From an uncultured Alphaproteobacteria bacterium (GTDB lineage Bacteria; Pseudomonadota; Alphaproteobacteria; HIMB59; GCA-002718135): a stretch of DNA of 64,000 nucleotides. The notes beneath the pieces were generated by a model. That model searched no databases. It was not told where the DNA came from and was given only the letters and a program-made list of their open reading frames with translations. The stretch covers positions 1-64,000 of the forward strand of contig CACGNZ010000005.1 in NCBI GenBank assembly GCA_902574475.1, read 5' to 3'. The translations under genes were made by a program, and so were the position numbers. Shown in pieces: positions 46,702 through 55,578 of this stretch (position 1 is its first letter; each line of letters begins with the position of its first letter).

Positions 46702-47797
46702 AGATAACATTGAAGAAAGTTTATCTTCTATTGAAGAAATCATAGAAGATGCAAGAAATGGTAAAATGTATATTCTTGTTGATGATCCTGACAGAGAGAA
46801 TGAGGGCGATCTAATCATTCCCGCTCAATATGCTAACCCTCAAGCTATTAATTTTATGGCAAAACATGGAAGAGGATTAATTTGTTTAGCTTTAACTAAG
46901 GAAAGAATAGAGGAATTGGAACTTCCCTTAATGAATCCAAGTAACATAAAAAATGATTTAACTGCATTTACTGTTTCTATTGAGGCAAAAGAAGGGGTGA
47001 CAACCGGAATATCTGCAGCTGATAGAGCGCATACCATATCAGTAGCTGTAAATAATAATAAAAACAAAAACGATCTAGTTTATCCTGGTCACGTTTTTCC
47101 TCTTATGGCTTGGGATGGGGGAGTATTAGTTCGTGCTGGTCATACAGAGGCAGCAGTTGATATTTCAAAACTTGCCAATTTAAACCCTTCTGGAGTTATT
47201 TGTGAAATTATGAGCGAAGATGGATCTATGGCGAGATTACCAGAAATTATAAAATTTGCAAAATTGCATAATTTAAAAGTAGGAACTGTTAGTGACTTGA
47301 TTAAATTTAGACTTAAAAAAACTAAAATTGTTGAACAGATCTCCGAAAGACCATTTGAAAGTGAGATGGGGTCACAATTTACTTTAAAAGTTTTTCAAAA
47401 TACCATTTCAGGTGAAAAGCATTACGCTCTAGTAAAAAATCTCAATAATGAAAAGCAACCTGTGTTTGTTAGAATGCACAGACTGAATGTTACAAAGGAT
47501 ATATTTGAAGAAAAAAATATTTTTGGAAGTGAAATTAAGTCTGCTTTTCAGCTTATAGAGAAGAATGGATCTGGTGCCATAGTTTTAATAAATAGTGATA
47601 TGTCACCAAGTATACTAAAAACTTTCAATAAAAGAAAAAGATCAAAAAATAAATTAGAACTAAGAGAATATGGTGTAGGCGCTCAGATTTTATCATTACT
47701 TCAAATAAATAAAATTATATTATTAACAAACAGTAAGAAAAGAATTATTGCCTTGGATGGATTTAATATTGAAATAGTTGATCAGAAAAAAATATGA
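46694..47797 (+). CDS. ribBA: RibBA: active DHBP synthase with degenerate GTP cyclohydrolase II domain
   Basis: The N-terminal half (to about residue 210) is an intact 3,4-dihydroxy-2-butanone-4-phosphate synthase: VDDPDRENEGDLIIPAQ, HGRGLICL, VTTGISAADRAHT, GHVFPL and GHTEAAVDI. The C-terminal half aligns in outline with RibA but lacks its zinc cysteines. Where RibA has HSECLTGD...RCDCG, this protein reads RMHRLNVTKDIFEEKNIFGS. The EGR catalytic segment is also lost. This is the RibBX type seen in proteobacteria. A functional RibA must be encoded elsewhere. Confidence 0.92.
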   Translation: MNKDNIEESLSSIEEIIEDARNGKMYILVDDPDRENEGDLIIPAQYANPQAINFMAKHGRGLICLALTKERIEELELPLMNPSNIKNDLTAFTVSIEAKEGVTTGISAADRAHTISVAVNNNKNKNDLVYPGHVFPLMAWDGGVLVRAGHTEAAVDISKLANLNPSGVICEIMSEDGSMARLPEIIKFAKLHNLKVGTVSDLIKFRLKKTKIVEQISERPFESEMGSQFTLKVFQNTISGEKHYALVKNLNNEKQPVFVRMHRLNVTKDIFEEKNIFGSEIKSAFQLIEKNGSGAIVLINSDMSPSILKTFNKRKRSKNKLELREYGVGAQILSLLQINKIILLTNSKKRIIALDGFNIEIVDQKKI

Positions 47798-48195
47798 ATA
47801 ATAAAATTCTAATAGTATCAGCAAATTATTACAAAGAAATATCGAGAAATCTTGAGTTGGGTGCAATCAATACCCTTAAAGAAAATGGTTATGAATATGA
47901 AGTTATTAATGCACCGGGTTGTTTTGAAATTCCCTATTTAATTAAAAAGAATATTAATAATTTTAAAGGATTTATTTCTTTAGGATGTATTATTAAAGGT
48001 GATACGTATCATTTTGAAGTTATTGCTAATGAAACTTCTAGAAAAATTATGGATCTATCTGTTGAATATAATGTTCCTATTGGATTTGGTATCTTAACGT
48101 GTTACGATTTAGAGCAAGCAATAATAAGAAGTGATATTAATCAAAAAAATAAAGGTCAAGAAACCGCATTAGCTTGCATAGAGTTATTAAAATAA
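47794..48195 (+). CDS. ribH: 6,7-dimethyl-8-ribityllumazine synthase
   Basis: Condenses the RibD and RibB products into the lumazine precursor. 133 residues, somewhat short at the N-terminus. The substrate loops are present: INAPGCFEIPYLIKK, LGCIIKGDTYHFEVIANE and PIGFGILTCYDLEQA, with the usual His in the DTYHFE motif. It overlaps ribBA by 4 bases and precedes nusB by 3. Confidence 0.95.
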   Translation: MNNKILIVSANYYKEISRNLELGAINTLKENGYEYEVINAPGCFEIPYLIKKNINNFKGFISLGCIIKGDTYHFEVIANETSRKIMDLSVEYNVPIGFGILTCYDLEQAIIRSDINQKNKGQETALACIELLK

Positions 48196-48198
48196 AAA

Positions 48199-48669
48199 AT
48201 GCAAAATTATATCAAGTCACAAACAAGACTTGCTTTTGTTCAATATATTTTTCAGAATGAATTCTTAAATACAGATTGTACAGAAGGTATTAATGATTTT
48301 CAAAAACATTTTTACGATACTAATATTGCCATTATTGATGAAAAGAAAGAATTTAAACTGAAATTTAATAAAAATTTTTTAAATAGACTTTTTTCTAGCT
48401 TTCAAAATAATATTGATAAAAAAGTTATTATTGAAGATTTGAATAAGTTTATTGATATAAATCGAAAATTTGAAAAATGGGATAATATTTTGAAATCAAT
48501 AATATTTGCAATAATTGCAGAATTATTAATTACTGAAAAAAATAAATTTAAAATTGTTTTTAATGATTACTTAAATATCAGTAAAAGTCTTGTTTCTAGT
48601 AAAGAAACTAAATTAATTAATGCTATAATTCAAAAATATATAGACAAATATGAAATTGATAAAAAATAA
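48199..48669 (+). CDS. nusB: Transcription antitermination factor NusB
   Basis: All-helical factor that with NusE binds boxA in rRNA transcripts. The 156-residue protein starts KSQTRLAFVQYIFQ, the NusB helix-1 pattern, and its C-terminal helices contain IIAELL. The middle is divergent. Placement between ribH and thiL is the standard order. It overlaps thiL by 20 bases. Confidence 0.87.
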   Translation: MQNYIKSQTRLAFVQYIFQNEFLNTDCTEGINDFQKHFYDTNIAIIDEKKEFKLKFNKNFLNRLFSSFQNNIDKKVIIEDLNKFIDINRKFEKWDNILKSIIFAIIAELLITEKNKFKIVFNDYLNISKSLVSSKETKLINAIIQKYIDKYEIDKK

Positions 48670-49630
48670 TTTATCTGAAAAATTAATAATAAATAAATAT
48701 TTTAAAAAATTAAATTTAAAAAAAAGGGGAACATTTAATTTTGAAAATGATGGAGCATATTTAGATTTAAACAATAAAAATTATAAACTTACTGTTACGA
48801 CTGATAGCATTTCTGAGGATATAGATTTTCTCTCTAATGACGACCCCACATCGATAGCTCAAAAAATTACAACAGTAAATTTATCTGATATTTTTGCAAT
48901 GGGAGCCTTACCTCACTCTTATCTTTTAAATTTACATTTACCAAATCATATTAATGAAAATTGGTTAAATTCATTTTCACATCGATTAAAAAAAATACAA
49001 AGTAAATATGGATTTTATCTTTTGGGTGGTGATTTATCAAAATCAAATAAACTTATTGTTTCTTCAACTTTCTTTGGATTTATAAAAAAAAAATTAGAGA
49101 TATATCAAAATAAATTTAATTTAAATGATGATATTTTAATAACTGGCAATATTGGTGAGTCAAAAATTGGTTTAGAGATTTTAAAAAAAAAACTTTTATC
49201 AAATACAAATTTGAAACAATATTTTATTAAAAAATATCTATATCCCAGACCTTGTAAACTTGGACCATTAATTGCACATCATGTTAATTCAATGAAAGAT
49301 ATTTCTGATGGTCTGATTGGAGATTTAACTGATATGTTAAATGATAAATATGGTGCATTAATTAATGTAAATAAAATTCCATTAAGTGTTAAAACAAAAA
49401 AAATTCTCAATATTAAAAAAAATTATAGAATTGAAAATCTAATAAATGCTGGTGATGATTATGGATTGATAATCATATCTAATCAAAAAAATAGAAATAA
49501 AATTTTAAGTATTGCCAATAAAAATAATATTAGAATTTCGTGCATTGGAAAAATTATTAATGAAAAAGGAATTCATTTCGATTCATATTTAGACATAAAG
49601 AACATTAAGAAATTTGATCATTTCTGCTAA
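48650..49630 (+). CDS. thiL: Thiamine-monophosphate kinase
   Basis: Phosphorylates thiamine monophosphate to the active cofactor. The 326-residue PurM-like kinase has TTDSISEDIDF, the SDIFAMGALPHSYLLNL loop, GGDLSKSNK, and MKDISDGLIGDLTDML. Its C-terminal NAGDDYGLII motif is also present. Last gene of the rib operon before hppA. Confidence 0.93.
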   Translation: MKLIKNNLSEKLIINKYFKKLNLKKRGTFNFENDGAYLDLNNKNYKLTVTTDSISEDIDFLSNDDPTSIAQKITTVNLSDIFAMGALPHSYLLNLHLPNHINENWLNSFSHRLKKIQSKYGFYLLGGDLSKSNKLIVSSTFFGFIKKKLEIYQNKFNLNDDILITGNIGESKIGLEILKKKLLSNTNLKQYFIKKYLYPRPCKLGPLIAHHVNSMKDISDGLIGDLTDMLNDKYGALINVNKIPLSVKTKKILNIKKNYRIENLINAGDDYGLIIISNQKNRNKILSIANKNNIRISCIGKIINEKGIHFDSYLDIKNIKKFDHFC

Positions 49631-49687
49631 AAACTTGATTTTTTCTTTAGTTTCTGACATATCACCCAAAATTTTAAGGAGTTTTCA

Positions 49688-51793
49688 ATGACAACACTGC
49701 AGGTATTAATTGTTTTATGCGGTCTAGCAGCCGTTCTTTATGGTTTAGTAACATCTAGACAAATTTTATCACTAGGTTCTGGAAATGATAAAATGCAAGA
49801 AATTGCTGGCGCAATTCAAGAGGGAGCTAGGGCTTATTTAAATAGACAGTATATGACCATCGCAATTGTAGGTGTTGTTATTTTTGCTCTTATATGGATA
49901 GTTTTTGATTTAGCATCAGGTATTGGTTTTTTAATTGGTGCATTTTTTTCTGGTGCTGCTGGTTATGTTGGTATGAACATTTCTGTGCGTTCAAATGTAC
50001 GTACAACACATGCAGCAAGTAAAAGTTTAGCTGAGGGTTTATCTGTATCTTTTAAAGCAGGAGCAGTAACCGGTATGTTAGTCGCAGGATTTGCACTACT
50101 ATCAATTGCTATTTTTTACTTTGTTTTACATAACTCTGGATCATTTCCAGGAAGAGAAATTGTTGCTCCTTTAGTTTCACTTGGTTTTGGTGCATCATTA
50201 ATTTCAATTTTTGCAAGATTAGGTGGAGGTATTTTTACTAAGGGTGCTGATGTAGGAGCAGATTTAGTTGGTAAAGTAGAAGCTGGTATACCAGAAGATG
50301 ATCCAAGAAATCCTGCTGTTATTGCTGATAATGTTGGTGATAATGTTGGTGACTGTGCAGGAATGGCCGCAGATCTTTTCGAAACTTATGTTGTAACTGT
50401 TGTAGCAACAATGGTTTTGGCCTCTATATTTTTTGTAGAGAATTCCTATACAATGATGATATTTCCTCTAGCTATTGCAGGTGTTTGTGCATTAACAAGT
50501 ATAATTGGAACATACTTTGTGAGGCTTGGAAAAAATAACAATATTATGGCTGCCCTTTATAGAGGATTTGCAGTGTCGGCTATTTTATCTGCTATTTTAT
50601 TATATTTTGTTACTGATTATATAGTTGGGTTAAATAATGTTTTAGTTGTTGAAGGAACATCGACTCAGTTTACTGGGATGTCACTTTTCATTTGTGGTTT
50701 ACTTGGCTTAATTATTACAGGTTTAATAATATGGGTAACTGAATATTACACAGGAACTAATTACAGACCTGTCCAAAGTATTGCACAATCTTCAACAACT
50801 GGTCATGGAACTAATGTTATTCAGGGCTTGGCAATAAGTTTAGAAGCAACAGCCCTGCCCGCATTGATTATTGTTGCAGGTATTATTTCAACTTATTCAT
50901 TAGCAGGTTTGTTTGGTATAGCAATTGCTGTTACAACTATGTTAGCTTTAGCTGGTATGGTAGTTGCTTTGGATGCCTATGGACCTGTAACTGATAATGC
51001 TGGTGGAATTGCAGAGATGTCAAATTTAGATGAAAATGTTAGAAAGACAACAGATGCACTTGATGCAGTTGGTAATACAACTAAAGCTGTAACAAAAGGT
51101 TATGCTATTGGATCAGCAGGATTGGGTGCGCTTGTTCTATTTGCGGCTTATACTGAGGATCTTGATCATTTTGCTAAAGATCAAAGCAGTCCTTTATATG
51201 GAATAGAAGTTTCATTTGATTTATCTAACCCTTATGTTGTTGTTGGGTTGTTATTAGGAGGATTACTACCTTTCTTATTTGGTGCATTAAGTATGACTGC
51301 AGTTGGTAGGGCAGCTGGTTCAGTTGTTCTAGAAGTGAGAAGGCAATTTAAAGAAATTCCTGGTATTATGGAAGGTAAGGGTAAACCAGAATATGGTACC
51401 TGTGTAGATATACTTACTAAATCAGCAATTAAAGAAATGATAATCCCATCAATGTTACCTGTATTATCACCTATTATTGTATACTTTGTAATTTTATTTA
51501 TAGCTGGCCAATCTGCTGCATTATCCTGCTTAGGTGCTTTGTTACTTGGAGTTATTATAACTGGATTATTTGTAGCTATAAGCATGACCGCTGGAGGCGG
51601 AGCATGGGATAATGCTAAGAAATATATTGAGGATGGTAATCATGGAGGTAAGGGAAGTGAAGCACATAAAGCTGCTGTAACAGGTGATACAGTTGGAGAT
51701 CCCTACAAAGATACTGCAGGGCCTGCAGTTAATCCTATGATTAAGATTACAAACATTGTTGCCCTACTTCTTTTAGCTGCAATATCTTTATAA
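49688..51793 (+). CDS. hppA: Membrane-bound proton-pumping pyrophosphatase
   Basis: Couples pyrophosphate hydrolysis to proton export. The 701 residues form about sixteen helices. The substrate-binding loops [39 protein letters not shown] and the C-terminal [17 protein letters not shown] are intact. The GNTTKA segment has lysine at the position that marks the potassium-independent class (potassium-dependent enzymes have alanine). An AAGGAG ribosome binding site lies 8 bases upstream of the ATG. With proteorhodopsin it gives a second respiration-independent proton pump. Confidence 0.96.
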   Translation: MTTLQVLIVLCGLAAVLYGLVTSRQILSLGSGNDKMQEIAGAIQEGARAYLNRQYMTIAIVGVVIFALIWIVFDLASGIGFLIGAFFSGAAGYVGMNISVRSNVRTTHAASKSLAEGLSVSFKAGAVTGMLVAGFALLSIAIFYFVLHNSGSFPGREIVAPLVSLGFGASLISIFARLGGGIFTKGADVGADLVGKVEAGIPEDDPRNPAVIADNVGDNVGDCAGMAADLFETYVVTVVATMVLASIFFVENSYTMMIFPLAIAGVCALTSIIGTYFVRLGKNNNIMAALYRGFAVSAILSAILLYFVTDYIVGLNNVLVVEGTSTQFTGMSLFICGLLGLIITGLIIWVTEYYTGTNYRPVQSIAQSSTTGHGTNVIQGLAISLEATALPALIIVAGIISTYSLAGLFGIAIAVTTMLALAGMVVALDAYGPVTDNAGGIAEMSNLDENVRKTTDALDAVGNTTKAVTKGYAIGSAGLGALVLFAAYTEDLDHFAKDQSSPLYGIEVSFDLSNPYVVVGLLLGGLLPFLFGALSMTAVGRAAGSVVLEVRRQFKEIPGIMEGKGKPEYGTCVDILTKSAIKEMIIPSMLPVLSPIIVYFVILFIAGQSAALSCLGALLLGVIITGLFVAISMTAGGGAWDNAKKYIEDGNHGGKGSEAHKAAVTGDTVGDPYKDTAGPAVNPMIKITNIVALLLLAAISL

Positions 51794-51795
51794 AT

Positions 51796-52224
51796 TTAAG
51801 GAGATGTTGGTAACTCGCGTTGAGTACCAACACCTCCAAAAATTCTCTCTATTAAACCTCTTTTGACTAAATTATTATCCGTTTTAAATTTTATATTTTC
51901 TATATTTTGTAAATCTTTAATGTCATATACTTTTGAGTAAATTATTTTATCATTTTCATCAAAGTTAAATACAAAAATATAGCTATACTCTTGCCTTTCC
52001 TTAAATATTGATTTTCTAAAATTTTTTTCAGTAAAATAGAAATATTTATTTTCAATTGGATCAATATAGCTAGGTGAACCAAGCTTGGTTAACAAGTATT
52101 CTTTGTTTTTAAAATTAATATTATCTAAATTTTCTTGATTTATTATTTTTCCAGAATAGTTAATTTCATTAGAGCAACTAAATGAAAATAATAGTATAGT
52201 TATAATTATAAAAATTTTAGTCAT
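51796..52224 (-). CDS. bamE: BamE/SmpA-type outer-membrane lipoprotein
   Basis: Lipoprotein of the outer-membrane-protein assembly complex. The 142-residue protein has a signal peptide and lipobox ending FSC (Cys17). The BamE-like core is GKIINQENLDNI...KNKEYLLTKLGSPSYIDP, with the hydrophobic/aromatic YSYIFVFNFDE strand. It is convergent with hppA (2 bases apart) and divergent from the cytochrome bc1 chaperone gene with a gap of only 3 bases, the usual alphaproteobacterial pairing. Confidence 0.85.
   Translation of the reverse strand: MTKIFIIITILLFSFSCSNEINYSGKIINQENLDNINFKNKEYLLTKLGSPSYIDPIENKYFYFTEKNFRKSIFKERQEYSYIFVFNFDENDKIIYSKVYDIKDLQNIENIKFKTDNNLVKRGLIERIFGGVGTQRELPTSP
51800..51837. 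other. Strong hairpin at the hppA/bamE convergence
   Basis: TGTTGGTA (51805-51812) pairs perfectly with TACCAACA (51825-51832). The stem extends outward by GGAG/CTCC after one mismatch and inward by CTC/GAG. It starts 7 bases after the hppA stop but lies inside the last codons of bamE on the other strand. It probably forms the 3' end of hppA mRNA. No T-run follows, so it is not a textbook terminator. Confidence 0.55.
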
Positions 52225-52227
52225 ATT

Positions 52228-52719
52228 ATGGTACTACAGTATTTAAATAAAAAAGAAAATAAAGAGAAAAATATTGCTCTTAAACAATACAAAAAAATCC
52301 TTGAGGATAGTATAATTTTTCTAAATGAATATGATTTATTTAAATATAAAAATTATAACAGCTCATTTGAAATAGTTTCGATATTATTAATCATTTATTT
52401 TAAAATAAATACATTTGGAAAAAAATTAGATTATAATAAAATTAATGATCATTTAATTTCTTTATTCATTAATGATTTAGATGAATCTCTTAGGCAAAAA
52501 GGCATAGGTGATATGTCTATTGGAAAATATGTTAAATCTTATGTAAAAAAATTTTATTTTAGATTAAAAAAATTTCCAAAAAATTACGACTTTAAAAATA
52601 TAGAAGATTTAAATGATTATATGAATATTGTATATTCTTTAAAAGAAAACAAGTTTATTGATTTCTCAATTAGAATAAATGATAAGTACAACGAGATCAA
52701 AAAATCTTATTTGATGTAA
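52228..52719 (+). CDS. Ubiquinol-cytochrome c chaperone family protein
   Basis: 163-residue helical protein of the CBP3-like family, which assists assembly of the cytochrome bc1 complex. The recognised core is FINDLDESLRQKGIGDMSIG followed by KYVKSYVKKFYFRL. It begins 3 bases from the divergent bamE, so its promoter must lie within bamE. The DUF177 gene usual between it and rpmF is absent. Confidence 0.85.
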   Translation: MVLQYLNKKENKEKNIALKQYKKILEDSIIFLNEYDLFKYKNYNSSFEIVSILLIIYFKINTFGKKLDYNKINDHLISLFINDLDESLRQKGIGDMSIGKYVKSYVKKFYFRLKKFPKNYDFKNIEDLNDYMNIVYSLKENKFIDFSIRINDKYNEIKKSYLM

Positions 52720-52761
52720 ATATTCCTTGCAATAATTTAAAAATCTAATATTTGGGTAAAA

Positions 52762-52953
52762 ATGGCTGTTCCTAAAAGAAAAACTAGCGTTTCAAAAAGA
52801 AACATGAGAAGATCTCACAGTGCTTTAAAAAAGTTAAACATTATAATTGATAAAGACTCAGGAGAAGCAAGATTATCTCACCAGATTGATAAATCTACTG
52901 GTTTTTACAAAGGGCGTGAAATATTTAAGAAAAAATCTCAAGATAAAAATTAA
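52762..52953 (+). CDS. rpmF: Ribosomal protein bL32
   Basis: 63-residue large-subunit protein with the diagnostic start [19 protein letters not shown]. It lacks zinc-binding cysteines, as usual in proteobacteria. It is 2 bases from plsX, a widely conserved pair. Confidence 0.96.
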   Translation: MAVPKRKTSVSKRNMRRSHSALKKLNIIIDKDSGEARLSHQIDKSTGFYKGREIFKKKSQDKN

Positions 52954-52955
52954 AA

Positions 52956-53966
52956 ATGTCAGTTAGGCAAATTACCATTGCTATAGATGCAATGGGTGGT
53001 GAAAATAGTCCACATAAAGTTCTTAAAGGTGTAGAAATATTCTTAAAAAAAGAAAGTAATATAAAAATTATTCTATTTGGAAATAAAAACGTAATCAATA
53101 ATTATATAATAAAAAACAATTTATCATTACCAAATATTGAAATAATTAATACTGATCAAATTATAAGTGATGAAGATAATGTACATACAATATTGAGATC
53201 AAAAAAAAATAGCAGTATGTTTAAGGCAATAGAATATGCCAAAAAATATAATACTGGCTTTGTATCAGCGGGTAGTACTGCTGCTATAATGGTTTTATCA
53301 AGATTACACTTTGGGATGATAGATGGTATAGATAGACCTGCAATATGTTCATTAATACCCAATAGAAAAAATTATTCTTTAATGTTAGATCTTGGGGCTA
53401 ATGTTAGTGTTAGTGGATCTAATTTATTGCAGTTTGCAATAATGGGATATTGTTATTTTTTATTAATTAATAAAGAAAAAAAACCCAGTATTGGAATATT
53501 AAATATTGGAACTGAAAACAACAAAGGTCTTGAGTTTCTCCAAGAAGGTTCTGAACTTATTGCATCAAGTTTTTTAAAAGACTATTTTGTAGGTTTTATT
53601 GAGCCAAATAAAATTACATCTGGAGATTGTGATATAATTGTATCTGATGGATACACTGGAAACATAATGTTAAAATCTGCTGAGGGAATATCAAATTTCA
53701 TTACTTTAAAATTAAAAGAGATATTTGAAAAATCAATAATGAATAAAATTTCTTATAAAATTATTGAAAAAGATTTAGTTCTTTTAAAAAATCAAGTTAA
53801 TCCAGATATATACAATGGAGCTACATTGATCGGCTTAAATGGTATTGCGATTAAAAGTCATGGTAACGCAAATCCAATTGCTTTTAGTCATGCTATAAAT
53901 CAATGCTATAATTTCATGTTAAATAATTTGAACAGACAAATAATAAACTCTATAAAAAATTTATGA
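52956..53966 (+). CDS. plsX: Phosphate acyltransferase PlsX
   Basis: Makes acyl-phosphate from acyl-ACP, the donor for PlsY encoded at 19.3 kb. The 336-residue protein has IAIDAMGGENSPHKVLKG, FVSAGSTAAIM, and the C-terminal GATLIGLNGIAIKSHGNA. It overlaps ihfA by 4 bases; fabH, which commonly follows plsX, is missing here. Confidence 0.95.
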   Translation: MSVRQITIAIDAMGGENSPHKVLKGVEIFLKKESNIKIILFGNKNVINNYIIKNNLSLPNIEIINTDQIISDEDNVHTILRSKKNSSMFKAIEYAKKYNTGFVSAGSTAAIMVLSRLHFGMIDGIDRPAICSLIPNRKNYSLMLDLGANVSVSGSNLLQFAIMGYCYFLLINKEKKPSIGILNIGTENNKGLEFLQEGSELIASSFLKDYFVGFIEPNKITSGDCDIIVSDGYTGNIMLKSAEGISNFITLKLKEIFEKSIMNKISYKIIEKDLVLLKNQVNPDIYNGATLIGLNGIAIKSHGNANPIAFSHAINQCYNFMLNNLNRQIINSIKNL

Positions 53967-54268
53967 TCAATAACAAAAATATTTCAAGAGATGATATTGC
54001 AAATGCAATAAATCAAGATTTTGGTTTTAATAAAAAACAATGTCTCGAAATTGTTAATGATATTATTGAAATAATTATTGAAGGCTTGATCTTAAACCAA
54101 ATTGTAAAAATTCACAATTTTGGCACATTTAGATTAATAAAAAAAAATAGTAGACTTGGAAGGAATCCAAAAACTAAAGAAGAATATACTATCTCAAGTA
54201 GATTTGTTGTAACATTTAAAGCTAGCAGAATATTATTATCTAGTATTAATAATCAAAATAATGATTAA
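53963..54268 (+). CDS. ihfA: Integration host factor alpha subunit / HU-family protein
   Basis: DNA-bending protein of 101 residues. The family features are the helical start with ISRDDIANAINQDFG, the arm motif VKIHNFGTFRLIKKNSRLGR then NPKTKEEY, and VTFKASRILLSSI. Assignment as IhfA rather than HU rests on the plsX-ihfA-merR order. Its last codons lie in a 24-base direct repeat. Confidence 0.87.
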   Translation: MINNKNISRDDIANAINQDFGFNKKQCLEIVNDIIEIIIEGLILNQIVKIHNFGTFRLIKKNSRLGRNPKTKEEYTISSRFVVTFKASRILLSSINNQNND

Positions 54269-54283
54269 AAAAAAATATTTAAA
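54260..54283 (+). repeat. 24-bp direct repeat, left copy (flanks merR)
   Basis: Identical to 54624-54647: AATGATT, nine A, then TATTTAAA. This copy covers the ihfA stop and the merR start. The unit is 364 bases from its partner, so recombination between copies would delete merR exactly. Confidence 0.85.
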
Positions 54284-54632
54284 TATCTCTGAAGTATCCA
54301 AAATGCTTAATTTACAAGAACATAAAATTAGATATTGGGATTCAATTGATCCAAAAACAAAAAAATACAGAATAGAGGGTATCTCAACAAAAAGTAAAGG
54401 TGGTACTAGGTATTTTAATAATGATAATATTAGTAAACTAGAGAAGTTAAAGCAAATTTTGTATGATGATAATTCTCAAAATTATTCAATAAAATTAGCA
54501 AATAAAATAATATCGTCAAATAAAGTTAATAATTTTAATCGAAAAAAACCTAGTTTCATTAATAATGAAAATCTAAAAAAAATTGATCAGATTCTTAATA
54601 AAATGAGATTATTGTTGAAAAACAATGATTAA
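54261..54632 (+). CDS. MerR-family regulator
   Basis: 123-residue DNA-binding protein with the MerR winged helix at the N-terminus: LNISEVSKMLNLQEHKIRYW, then GGTRYFNNDNISKLEKL. The C-terminal half is a short lysine/asparagine-rich helix without metal-binding cysteines. In alphaproteobacteria a MerR gene regularly follows ihfA; its targets are unknown. It overlaps ihfA by 8 bases, and exact 24-base repeats bracket the gene. Confidence 0.85.
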   Translation: MIKKKYLNISEVSKMLNLQEHKIRYWDSIDPKTKKYRIEGISTKSKGGTRYFNNDNISKLEKLKQILYDDNSQNYSIKLANKIISSNKVNNFNRKKPSFINNENLKKIDQILNKMRLLLKNND

Positions 54633-54647
54633 AAAAAAATATTTAAA
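54624..54647 (+). repeat. 24-bp direct repeat, right copy (flanks merR)
   Basis: Second copy of the repeat at 54260. It spans the end of merR, so both ihfA and merR end in the residues Asn-Asp followed by TAA. It is followed by another nine-A run. Confidence 0.85.
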
Positions 54648-54794
54648 AAAAAATTCATATATTTCATATAGTTAAATAAGATATTTATACAAAAAATAAG
54701 AAAAAAAAAGTTATTTTTAAGGTTTTATTTGTGCGTCAATTAAAATATATGAACTTCATCTTATTAGTAAGGAAACAAACTATAAGGAGTTTTT
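54648..54794. other. Non-coding region upstream of proteorhodopsin
   Basis: About 150 bases of A/T-rich sequence with several A tracts and no ORF. It must hold the proteorhodopsin promoter and leader. AAGGAG, 8 bases before the ATG, is a strong ribosome binding site. I could not fix a convincing -35/-10 pair. Confidence 0.5.
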
Positions 54795-55559
54795 ATGTTA
54801 AATAAGACTAGTCTACTAGGTATCATTGCTGCGACTATAGCATTTATTGCTGTTCCAGCATTTGCTGCCGATACTTTCTTAGGTGAAGGTGATTTCGTAG
54901 GTATTACATTCTGGATTGTTTCAATCGGAATGTGGGCATCTACTATTTTCTTCTTTTATGAAGGAATGAGAGTTTCTGCAAAATGGAGAACTTCAATGGT
55001 AGTAGCAGGGCTAATTACTTTTATTGCCGCTGTTCACTACATGTATATGAGAGATTTTTGGGTTGCTACAGGTGAATCTCCAACAGTATATAGATATATT
55101 GATTGGATTTTAACTGTTCCACTTCAAATGGTCGAGTTCTTCTTAATTCTAGTTGCTGCTGGTGCAGCTGTTTCTAGTGGTGCTTTCTGGAGACTTCTAG
55201 TTGGTACACTTGTTATGGTTGTAGGTGGATATCTTGGAGAAGCAGGTCATATTTCGGTATTACTTGGTTTCATCATTGGTATGATCGGTTGGGCTGTAAT
55301 CATTTGGGAAATATTCCGAGGTGAAGCAAGTCAAGCTGCAACAACTAAAGAATCAGTAACGTCAGCATTTAATGCAATGAGATTAATTGTATTAGTTGGT
55401 TGGGCGATTTATCCTCTTGGATATGTATTTGGTTTAATGATGGGTTCAGTTGATGCTGATACTCTAAACTGGATTTACAACCTTGCTGATTTTATTAACA
55501 AAATCTTATTCGGTTTAATTATCTGGAACGCTGCTGCTAAAGACTCAGCAACTGCATAA
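54795..55559 (+). CDS. Proteorhodopsin, blue-absorbing proton pump
   Basis: Light-driven proton pump, 254 residues, with a cleavable signal (cleaved near PAFAA) and seven helices. The key residues are all present: His81 in AVHYMYMRD, proton acceptor Asp103 in RYIDW, donor Glu114, and retinal-binding Lys236 in ADFINKILFG. Gln111 in TVPLQMVE, equivalent to position 105 of green proteorhodopsin, predicts blue absorption. The gene is monocistronic, with a strong ribosome binding site and an excellent terminator. No carotenoid or retinal synthesis genes lie in the window, so the chromophore pathway must be elsewhere. Confidence 0.97.
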   Translation: MLNKTSLLGIIAATIAFIAVPAFAADTFLGEGDFVGITFWIVSIGMWASTIFFFYEGMRVSAKWRTSMVVAGLITFIAAVHYMYMRDFWVATGESPTVYRYIDWILTVPLQMVEFFLILVAAGAAVSSGAFWRLLVGTLVMVVGGYLGEAGHISVLLGFIIGMIGWAVIIWEIFRGEASQAATTKESVTSAFNAMRLIVLVGWAIYPLGYVFGLMMGSVDADTLNWIYNLADFINKILFGLIIWNAAAKDSATA

Positions 55560-55578
55560 TTAGACTTCTAAACACTAT

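Noticed and set aside
51232-51585. Minus-strand ORF of 117 residues opposite hppA
   Set aside because: Shadow of conserved pyrophosphatase helices; composition is the mirror of the real gene.
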